A program made the position numbers and the translations under genes. Below the pieces are notes generated by a model, which saw nothing but the letters and a program-made list of their open reading frames with translations, was not told the origin of the DNA and did no database searches. From Dictyobacter formicarum (GTDB taxonomy: Bacteria > Chloroflexota > Ktedonobacteria > Ktedonobacterales > Ktedonobacteraceae), in contig NZ_BNJJ01000048.1 in NCBI RefSeq assembly GCF_016587435.1, positions 1 to 23,445 of the forward strand: a stretch of 23,445 nucleotides of DNA, read 5' to 3'. Below are positions 7,316 to 14,390 of this stretch, piece by piece. Numbering within the stretch: position 1 is the stretch's first letter; the number at the start of each line of letters is the position of its first letter.

Positions 7316-9712
7316 TTGCTTACAGGGAACCAGGCGGTCGTTACCCAGACATTTTTGACGCACTATCACAAAAAGATTGGAGATACCTTTAACCTCCAGA
7401 TTCAATCTCTGCAAGCACAGAGCAGACCAGCGTATACACTTCACGTTCGCCTGGCTGGGGTCGTTGCGAATACAGCAGGTGGCATGTATCCTACAGGCAA
7501 CACATTCATCCTGATTTCGTTCGCCGAGTATCAAGCAGCCAGTGCCTCTGTTCCGGTTACATATGACAGTATCAATATCACCACCCAGGATCAGGCTCAT
7601 ACCAATCAAGCAATACAGGCAATACAGCGACAAGTACAACAAGGGCATTTTCCACTTGTCACAGTACAAACTGTTAATAGTATTCAACGACAGTCCCAGG
7701 TTTCTACGGATCGAGAGACACAATTACAAGAACTGGCGGGCCTGCTTGCACTACTCATTGGGGGCCTTGGTATTCTCAACACAATGCGTGTATTGTTATC
7801 CCGGCGCACCATAGAAATTGCAATGCTCAAGACGGCAGGTTATAGCTGGAGGACACTTGCTTGCTTCTTTGGAGTAGAAACAGGTATCATTGGCCTCATC
7901 GGTGGAGTGATTGGCACCGGGATAGCGCTCGGTATCAGTTATGGTATTGTGACGACCATACTGGCAATCCCATTTCAACCTGACTTATTGACCATTGGAG
8001 GCGGCATCATACTGGGGGCGATCACGGCGCTAGGCTTTGGATTGTTACCCATCGTCCAATCCGCCGCAATCCGCCCTATCCAGGTTATGCGCGAGCATCA
8101 AAGCAGAGGCCCTACCATCACACGCAAACGTACATTAATTCTCTATTGCTTCATTCTACTCTTCTTCTGCCTCCTGGCCGGTATCATTTTGCGAAATGGG
8201 TTACTGGCATGTGCAAGCGTTTGTGGAACAGTAGTATTTCTGCTCTTTTTAGGGCTTTGCTTTCGTCCTATCATCTGGGGAATCAGCCTCATTCACCTCT
8301 CAGAGCAATACAGTGCAACCTACCTGATAGTGCTTCTCATCTGCATAGCAGCCTCAGCACTGGTATGTGTATTCATCCCAGTTATAGGAGGTATTGTATT
8401 GGGGCTTCTAATCATTGTACTGCTGATAAAATGGCTACCTCATAACTGGAAGATCAACACCATGATGGCATTGCGCAATATTGGAAGAAGTCCAACACGC
8501 ACGACCATGCTCATGTTGCTTCTGTTTGTAGGTATCTTTGTGATTGGCAGCATTCAGATGATCGGGCAGGATCTTCAAAGTCAGCTTGCCATGAGTATGA
8601 ATCAGTCGCTTTCCTCGAACATCGTCGTAAAAATCCCACAGAACCAAACGGGTACAATGCAAGCACAGTTGAGGAAGGTCCCGAATCTACGCTCCTCTCA
8701 AGCAACAATCATTGGAGCCACGACACCTGTTGAGATTAACGGTCAACCATGGCAAAGCCTTATTAGCAGGGCAGAGAACAATGACGCATCGGCAACCGGG
8801 ATATTTTCATTTCGCCAGGCGCTCCGCAACTTCGACGGCGTTGAAGGTTATGACCTGGCAGATAAACAAGTGCCTGATTCACATACATTTCAGATCATGG
8901 CGGGACGGAACTTGAATGCTAGTGACGCTCAGACGCACAATGCCTTAATCCCTTATGCTCCTGCTCAGAACAACGCGCTCTCGCTCACCATTGGCAGTAC
9001 TGTAACCGTAGCCGACACCGATGGAAAAACCCGCTCAACCTTAACAATAGTGGGAGAATACATGACATCCGGGATATCGATCGCCCATGTAGCTCCCATT
9101 TTGACCAGTCAGAATGTTGTCAGGGCCTTGGCTCCTACGACGGAGCAAGCGATCTTCTACCTGAAAGTTGACCCGGCAAAATTAGCACAGGCGGAAGCGT
9201 CCATTAAGAACGCCATACCTGCAGTCGCTTTTGTACAGACGCCAGCGAGTAACGCCGATGGCTATCTCCAGGTCGTCTCTACGATCACCCTGCTATTTAC
9301 AGTGCTGGCCTCCTTTGTACTTCTATCCGGCATGGTTATTATGGCAAATGCCATCGTGTTGGACCTTTTAGAACGCCGCCGCGAATTAGGGATATTGAAA
9401 GCAATCGGGTATACACAGAAGATACTCCAGGGAGAGATCTTACTTGAATATGGGATCATCGGGGGTCTGAGTGCTCTCCTCGCCATCTTACTGATCACAT
9501 TACTGACGAATTTTCTCGGCAACATCTTCTTAAATGTCACATCCTCAAACCTGGGTGTCAATGGAGCCACGGTTCCATTTACGTTTAGCACCAATACAGT
9601 ATTGCTCATCGGCTTATTTGCCGGTGCAGTCCTGCTTGTGCTCATCACCTCTTTGTTCGCATGCTGGCGAACAGTGCGGATACGTCCGCTTGATGTGCTA
9701 CGTTACGAATAA
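7316..9712 (+). CDS. FtsX/MacB-type ABC transporter permease (main part)
   Basis: A 798-codon frame from TTG 7316, whose true N-terminus lies in the preceding frame (6897-7310). The layout is that of duplicated FtsX permeases. After the rest of the first extracytoplasmic domain comes a three-helix FtsX block (about residues 138-250). Two or three further helices follow (about 275-365). Then comes a segment starting MMALRNIGRSPTRTTMLMLL with a second extracytoplasmic domain (about 410-640). A final FtsX block (about 650-790) contains LLERRRELGILKAIGYT and ends RIRPLDVLRYE, a typical family C-terminus. Such proteins pair with a MacB/LolD ATPase to move lipids, peptides or drugs, or for mechanotransmission. 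Because the adjacent ATPase is truncated and this gene is split, the system is probably nonfunctional unless another ATPase substitutes. Confidence 0.85.
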   Translation: MLTGNQAVVTQTFLTHYHKKIGDTFNLQIQSLQAQSRPAYTLHVRLAGVVANTAGGMYPTGNTFILISFAEYQAASASVPVTYDSINITTQDQAHTNQAIQAIQRQVQQGHFPLVTVQTVNSIQRQSQVSTDRETQLQELAGLLALLIGGLGILNTMRVLLSRRTIEIAMLKTAGYSWRTLACFFGVETGIIGLIGGVIGTGIALGISYGIVTTILAIPFQPDLLTIGGGIILGAITALGFGLLPIVQSAAIRPIQVMREHQSRGPTITRKRTLILYCFILLFFCLLAGIILRNGLLACASVCGTVVFLLFLGLCFRPIIWGISLIHLSEQYSATYLIVLLICIAASALVCVFIPVIGGIVLGLLIIVLLIKWLPHNWKINTMMALRNIGRSPTRTTMLMLLLFVGIFVIGSIQMIGQDLQSQLAMSMNQSLSSNIVVKIPQNQTGTMQAQLRKVPNLRSSQATIIGATTPVEINGQPWQSLISRAENNDASATGIFSFRQALRNFDGVEGYDLADKQVPDSHTFQIMAGRNLNASDAQTHNALIPYAPAQNNALSLTIGSTVTVADTDGKTRSTLTIVGEYMTSGISIAHVAPILTSQNVVRALAPTTEQAIFYLKVDPAKLAQAEASIKNAIPAVAFVQTPASNADGYLQVVSTITLLFTVLASFVLLSGMVIMANAIVLDLLERRRELGILKAIGYTQKILQGEILLEYGIIGGLSALLAILLITLLTNFLGNIFLNVTSSNLGVNGATVPFTFSTNTVLLIGLFAGAVLLVLITSLFACWRTVRIRPLDVLRYE

Positions 9713-9722
9713 GGGATTTGCG

Positions 9723-9761
9723 CATACCGACAGCAGCGGATGATCCGTTACTGTCGGTATG
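9723..9761 (+). terminator. Strong hairpin after the permease gene
   Basis: An 11-bp perfect inverted repeat (CATACCGACAG / CTGTCGGTATG) encloses a second perfect palindrome (CGGAT-G-ATCCG). It starts 11 bases after the permease stop. Its position fits a transcription terminator, but no T-run follows, so it may instead be an RNA-stabilising hairpin or a protein-binding palindrome. Confidence 0.55.
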
Positions 9762-9808
9762 TAAATACCATGAATTGAGAATCTATTGAGCCCCAACGAA
9801 GCCTCTTC

Positions 9809-9858
9809 ATAGCCCCTAAAAGTCTTTGATAGCCCCTGGACTATTTTAGATAGCCTCT
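9809..9858 (+). repeat. Three spaced ATAGCCYCT direct repeats
   Basis: ATAGCCCCT occurs at 9809-9817 and 9829-9837, and ATAGCCTCT at 9850-9858. The start-to-start spacing is 20 and 21 bases, about two helical turns. A weaker TTGAGCCCC lies upstream at 9786-9794. Regular spacing in a noncoding region suggests a protein-binding array or operator, but no regulator gene is present in the window. Confidence 0.4.
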
Positions 9859-10159
9859 TTCCAGCCGTTTCTTCCTCCTGCACTTCCTTGTATACTCAAT
9901 GCAGGTGATTTGGAAGCACTATGGAACGAAGATAACACTGCTCATTAATGTTCATCGAGAGATTGCGTCTTCTCAAGCAGTTATTGATCGTGCATCACCT
10001 CTACCCTGTTCGTTGTAGCGCATGCTCCGACAGAAGAGAATGAAACATAACGTTCTTCTTGTACAGATAAAGACATTGTACAGGAATGACGGAGTATGTC
10101 TGAGACAACATCCACCTGGTGAAACACAAACCATATCAATCTTCAATAAAGGATTTCTT

Positions 10160-10204
10160 ATGGAAGCGACTAAAACCAGTGGAGTACCCCAGTCCTTCTG
10201 GTAG
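10160..10204 (+). CDS. Candidate 14-residue ORF or 5' gene remnant
   Basis: ATG 10160 follows AAAGGA at a sensible spacing and encodes MEATKTSGVPQSFW before TAG. It could be a tiny leader peptide, or the surviving N-terminus of a deleted gene; an N-terminus ending in SFW would suit an MFS-type exporter, but this is only an impression. Nothing downstream continues the frame. Confidence 0.18.
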   Translation: MEATKTSGVPQSFW

Positions 10205-10556
10205 CGATACGCGCTTTGTCATTCATTAAAGTGCACACTTTTCTTCGCGCTAGTTTCCACGTCCGGTCTACCATCTCTCCCATTGAAGATACTATTTTCC
10301 GGAGTGAACCTCATTTTTTGCAGCTCAGCTAGAATCTTTCTTTTTGCGCATCAGTTCATATACAGCTATGTATCTCACAGGTATGTCCGAAATTCTGGCG
10401 TATCCAGACAAACGGTACATGACAGCTGCAAAGAGAAAAAGATCTAGCACTCATTTTATTACTATTCACTTGAATATACGAGAGGGATGAAAGATCACGG
10501 CACACGTAACCAACCTCTCTGAGATATCAACTCCTAGTCAGATATAAGAGGATCGT

Positions 10557-12476
10557 ATGGAATTTAGTCGTATGGCAGAATATGCTGAGGAGCAGAAGAA
10601 ACGTGGACGCAAGGCAGATCCACACACAATGCAACGCATCCTGCTGGCCTTTCATCCTTATCCGTTTCGCATTATCCTTATTTTGCTGGCAATCCTTGCC
10701 ACAACCCTGCTGAGTTTAGTCAATCCTTTTGTTATACGTCTCATCTTTGATGTTGCTTTTGCCAAACGCGACTCTACACTCCTGTTTTATTGCGTGGGAG
10801 TTCTCATTATAACCCCTGCCATCTCCGGAGTTATTGGCGTTGGACAGACCTACTTCAGCAATGCTGTGGGTCAACAGGTGATGTATGACTTTCGCGATAA
10901 ACTCTATGCCCATTTGCATCGTATGTCGTTCCGTTTCTTTACCTCCACGCGAATCGGTGAAATTCAATCACGTCTGTCTAATGATATCAGCAGTGCACAA
11001 AATATAGTAATTGATGCCTCAACGACGATCGTCACCAACGTTGTAATGGTCCTGAGTACGGTCATCGCGATGATCTTTATCAGTCCGCTGTTAACACTCA
11101 TCACCCTTGGCCTGCTCCCTTTCATTCTCTGGACAACGCACAAGGTTGGTAAAGCGCGCAGACGCAACCAGATGTCAATCCAGCAAAGCATAGCAACACT
11201 GACAGCATTTTTGCAGGAAACGCTCTCTGTCAGCGGAATCTTATTGATCAAAACGTTTGGTCGCCAGAAATTTGCGCAGCAACAATTTCAGATCGAGAAT
11301 CAACGCTTAACTAACCTCACGATCCATCGACAAATGATTGGTCGCTGGTTCTTCATGCTCGTTAGCGTCATTATGGCTGCGACCCCTGCCATAGTTTATC
11401 TGGTAGCCGGCTTGCAAATCATCCATGGGTCACGGGGGATCGCGGGCATTACGCTGGGTGGTATTGTCGCTTTTACGACTCTACAAACACGATTATATGG
11501 TCCGCTCACACAACTGCTGGGGATGCAGGTGGAGGTCCAGGGGGCGCTGGCGCTTTTTGATCGCATATTCCAATATCTCGACCTGCCAGTTGAGATACAG
11601 AATAAGCCAGATGCACTCGATCTATCTGATGAGCAAGTGCGAGGAGAGATCAAATTTCAAAACGTATCATTTACCTACAAACAAGAGAAATCTGAAGCTC
11701 TGGAGCAACTTTTCGCGTCTAAAAAAGAACAGCCCCACCCACCTGTAGAGGCACAGATAGTAAACGCGGCACCTCGTCAGACACTCCATAATCTCTCGTT
11801 TCACATTCAACCGGGTCAGTTGGCTGCACTGGTAGGTCCAAGTGGCGCGGGAAAGACCAGTATCACCTATCTAGTCCCACGTATATTCGATACTGATGAA
11901 GGCACGGTGACCATTGACGGGCACGATGTCAAAGACCTCACTCTGGAATCACTCAGCAATCTGGTTGGTATGGTGACCCAGGAAACGTATTTGTTCCATG
12001 CTTCAATCCGCGATAATCTCCTCTATGCACGTCCGGATGCACCAGAGGAAGAAATAATTGCCGCCGCCAAAACTGCTGCCATTCATGAACGTATTCTCGA
12101 GTTGGAGGAGGGCTACGACACTCTGGTTGGTGAACGCGGTTACAAACTTTCTGGAGGTGAGAAACAACGCCTGGCTATCGCCAGAGTGCTGCTCAAAGAT
12201 CCGCGTATCCTCATTTTGGATGAGGCTACAAGCTCACTCGATAGTAGTTCTGAGCGCCTAATACAGGCAGCGCTTGAGCCACTGATGAAAAGCAGAACAA
12301 CACTGGCTATCGCCCATCGCCTCTCGACAATCCTCGCCGCCGATCTGATCCTTGTGGTAGACAAAGGCGAGATTGTCGAATCTGGTACGCACCAGACGCT
12401 CCTTCAGCAAGGTGGACTATACAAAAAGCTTTATCAAGAACAGTTTGCCAATGAGCTCGATAAAAAAGCGATTTAG
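10557..12476 (+). CDS. ABC exporter, fused membrane and ATPase domains (MsbA-like)
   Basis: A 639-residue half-transporter expected to act as a homodimer at the cytoplasmic membrane. AAGAGGA (10546-10552) precedes the ATG by four bases; a second in-frame ATG at 10572 is possible. Six-helix membrane domain, about residues 30-345. The nucleotide-binding domain begins near 368 with Walker A GPSGAGKTS (Gly427, Lys433), signature LSGGEKQ (from Leu531), Walker B ILILDEATSSLD (Asp555, Glu556) and H-loop IAHRLST (about 586). All catalytic motifs are intact. Between FTYKQE and RQTLHNLSF is an extra segment of about 28 residues rich in Glu, Lys and Pro, longer than usual for the family. It is the first gene of a tight group: the carrier protein starts 42 bases after its stop, then the A-domain protein and NRPS-2. 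This suggests export of the peptide product or an intermediate. Confidence 0.92.
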   Translation: MEFSRMAEYAEEQKKRGRKADPHTMQRILLAFHPYPFRIILILLAILATTLLSLVNPFVIRLIFDVAFAKRDSTLLFYCVGVLIITPAISGVIGVGQTYFSNAVGQQVMYDFRDKLYAHLHRMSFRFFTSTRIGEIQSRLSNDISSAQNIVIDASTTIVTNVVMVLSTVIAMIFISPLLTLITLGLLPFILWTTHKVGKARRRNQMSIQQSIATLTAFLQETLSVSGILLIKTFGRQKFAQQQFQIENQRLTNLTIHRQMIGRWFFMLVSVIMAATPAIVYLVAGLQIIHGSRGIAGITLGGIVAFTTLQTRLYGPLTQLLGMQVEVQGALALFDRIFQYLDLPVEIQNKPDALDLSDEQVRGEIKFQNVSFTYKQEKSEALEQLFASKKEQPHPPVEAQIVNAAPRQTLHNLSFHIQPGQLAALVGPSGAGKTSITYLVPRIFDTDEGTVTIDGHDVKDLTLESLSNLVGMVTQETYLFHASIRDNLLYARPDAPEEEIIAAAKTAAIHERILELEEGYDTLVGERGYKLSGGEKQRLAIARVLLKDPRILILDEATSSLDSSSERLIQAALEPLMKSRTTLAIAHRLSTILAADLILVVDKGEIVESGTHQTLLQQGGLYKKLYQEQFANELDKKAI

Positions 12477-12518
12477 CTCTTGTTTGTGCATTCTATCAAA
12501 AAATATGGAGAACATGCC

Positions 12519-12779
12519 ATGCAGCGATCTGAAGTTATCGAACAGGTAAAACACTATATAGCTGAAGTCATCTTAGATGGCGATGACACAGACTTAAATG
12601 AGGCTACACCTTTACTTGAGTGGGGTGTCATTAATTCCCTTGAACTGGTAGGATTGCTCAATTTCATTCGGCGACAATTTCATGTTGACATCCCCAGTGA
12701 AAAAGTGACTGCCGAGCATCTGGCTAATCTGGCAACCATCGCAGAACTTATCATGGATCAGGCATCTGAAGTAAGGTAA
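12519..12779 (+). CDS. Freestanding acyl/peptidyl carrier protein
   Basis: An 86-residue carrier protein. I chose the ATG at 12519, with GGAG at 12507-12510, over an upstream TTG at 12480 that lacks a site. The phosphopantetheine attachment region reads EWGVINSLELVGLL, so Ser in NSLEL is the modified residue. The protein has the four-helix acidic character expected (PLLEWG before the motif, a helix rich in Glu and Leu after it). This NSLEL form resembles discrete carriers such as PltL- or DltC-type proteins more than the GGHSLL carriers embedded in the two synthetases. The next gene, a freestanding A domain, begins 18 bases downstream and is the obvious loading enzyme. The pair would deliver an aminoacyl thioester in trans. 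Confidence 0.88.
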   Translation: MQRSEVIEQVKHYIAEVILDGDDTDLNEATPLLEWGVINSLELVGLLNFIRRQFHVDIPSEKVTAEHLANLATIAELIMDQASEVR

Positions 12780-12797
12780 GGAAGTAGAAAACAAGCA

Positions 12798-14312
12798 GTG
12801 AAGAATCTGGTAGATCTTGTTATTCATAATGCGACACAAAGCCAGGATGCAGTAGCCATAAACGCAATCGATGGCATAGTAACGTATGGAGCTCTGGATA
12901 ACCTGGCGAATCAATTTGCCAGGGGATTGACCCGGCTGGGAGTACAGCGCGGAGATCGTGTGGGTATCTGGCTGGAAAAGTCCACTTATACAATCGCTGC
13001 GATGCAAGGAGTGCTACGGCTTGGTGCTGTCTATGTGCCACTGGACCCATTAAGTCCGCCTTCACGTATCAGTACCATTATAAATGATTGCACGATCCAC
13101 GTGTTGATTACTATGCAACAACGAGCTAGCGGGCTGCGCGCGACTGCTGATCTTCCACTCCTTACCTGTCTCTGTCTGGATAGCCCTGAAGATGATTCCA
13201 ACTGGGAGTGGTTACAAACATTCTCTACAACACCCTATAAGACTGTCCCTACCGCTGAGAATGATATGGCGTATATCCTGTATACGTCAGGTTCAACTGG
13301 CAAACCGAAAGGTGTCTGTATAAGTCACAAAAATGCACTGGCCTTTGTGGAATGGGCCGTTTCTGAACTGGATATCACCCCTTACGATAATCTGGCGAAT
13401 CATGCCCCGTTCCATTTCGATCTCTCTGTCTTTGATATATACGCAGCATTTTATCGCGGTGCAACGGTCTGCCTGATTCCAGATGGCTTCTCATACATCC
13501 CCCATCGCCTTGTGCGTTTTCTGGTCAATGAGGCAATTACTATCTGGTACTCTGTACCATCGGTTTTGATTTTAATGATGGAGCAAGGGGGATGGCTGGA
13601 TATAACACACCATTCTCTTCGTGCCATTCTCTTTGCAGGAGAGCCTTTTGCAGTGAAACAGGTACAGAGGCTAAACAAGCGCTGGCCTGAGCTAGACTTA
13701 CTCAATCTTTATGGGCCAACCGAAACGAACGTCTGTACCTTTTATGCTATATCAAGGACCCAATTAGAGCAGAACACACCGCTTCCCATTGGTCAGGCTT
13801 GTTCTGGCGATACAGTCTGGGCGCAAAAGGAAGATGGCTCGGTTGCTGGTCCCGGTGAAGAAGGGGAGTTGATGGTCAAGGGTCCCACAGTAATGATTGG
13901 CTATTGGAACCAGCCTGTTCATGGCAATCAACCGTACGCAACCGGAGATCGAGTACGTTTAGAGAAAGATGGTAATTACTTTTATCTGGGACGGCGGGAC
14001 CAGATGTTGAAGGTACGAGGCCATCGCATCGAACCCGGTGATATCGAAGCTATACTGGAACAACATCCTCAGATTCATACAGCGGCAGTCGTTGTGACGG
14101 GTTCAGGCCTTGACGCACGTCTGATGGCCTTCATAGTCTTCGACACCCCACAGGCCCCATCCTTGTTGGAGATCAAACGCTTCTGCTCGGAACGCTTGCC
14201 TCGTTATATGATTATAGATGTTCTCACTGTACTCCCAGAACTCCCCCGCACTAGAAATGGCAAAATTGACCGTCTGGCACTCATGCAAGTAGCACAAAAG
14301 CATAAAGGATGA
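12798..14312 (+). CDS. Freestanding adenylation enzyme, proline-type code (PltF-like)
   Basis: A 504-residue AMP-forming amino-acid ligase with nothing fused to it. The start is GTG 12798, with AAGGAAG about 13 bases upstream. Motifs in order: YTSGSTGKPKG (A3), HFDLSVFDIY (A4), LYGPTETN (A5), ATGDRVRL and LGRRDQMLKVRGHRIEPGD (A7-A8), and RNGKIDRLAL with the catalytic A10 lysine. Aligned by eye with GrsA positions, the pocket reads DLFYLALVCK. As I recall it, the code of freestanding L-prolyl ligases of pyrrole pathways (PltF, CloN4 type) is DLLYLALVCK, one position different. It would charge the adjacent carrier protein. In pyrrole pathways a flavoprotein dehydrogenase then oxidises the prolyl group, and none is seen in this window. 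The general function is near certain; proline is a reasonable inference. Confidence 0.9.
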   Translation: MKNLVDLVIHNATQSQDAVAINAIDGIVTYGALDNLANQFARGLTRLGVQRGDRVGIWLEKSTYTIAAMQGVLRLGAVYVPLDPLSPPSRISTIINDCTIHVLITMQQRASGLRATADLPLLTCLCLDSPEDDSNWEWLQTFSTTPYKTVPTAENDMAYILYTSGSTGKPKGVCISHKNALAFVEWAVSELDITPYDNLANHAPFHFDLSVFDIYAAFYRGATVCLIPDGFSYIPHRLVRFLVNEAITIWYSVPSVLILMMEQGGWLDITHHSLRAILFAGEPFAVKQVQRLNKRWPELDLLNLYGPTETNVCTFYAISRTQLEQNTPLPIGQACSGDTVWAQKEDGSVAGPGEEGELMVKGPTVMIGYWNQPVHGNQPYATGDRVRLEKDGNYFYLGRRDQMLKVRGHRIEPGDIEAILEQHPQIHTAAVVVTGSGLDARLMAFIVFDTPQAPSLLEIKRFCSERLPRYMIIDVLTVLPELPRTRNGKIDRLALMQVAQKHKG

Positions 14313-14390
14313 AATCCTGATAGCATTTATCGTGTCCAGGCTCCGAGATAATACTCCTGGGGCATGGAAGGTTTAGGAGTAGACAACAAG

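Larger units (their letters stand above)
9713..10556. other. Long intergenic region without a convincing gene
   Basis: About 840 bases between the permease and the ABC exporter. It contains the terminator-like hairpin, the ATAGCCYCT array and a candidate 14-codon ORF. A weak TATACT lies at 9891-9896 with no clear -35 partner. A 39-codon frame at 9899-10018 lacks a ribosome-binding site. The exporter operon presumably has its promoter here, but I cannot place one confidently. A loose GAGAGG (10480-10485) / CCTCTC (10514-10519) inverted repeat precedes the exporter. Confidence 0.6.

Noticed and set aside
9899..10018. 39-codon ORF (MQVIWKHYGTK...) in the long gap
   Set aside because: No ribosome-binding site and no recognisable family; could be a fragment but not supportable.
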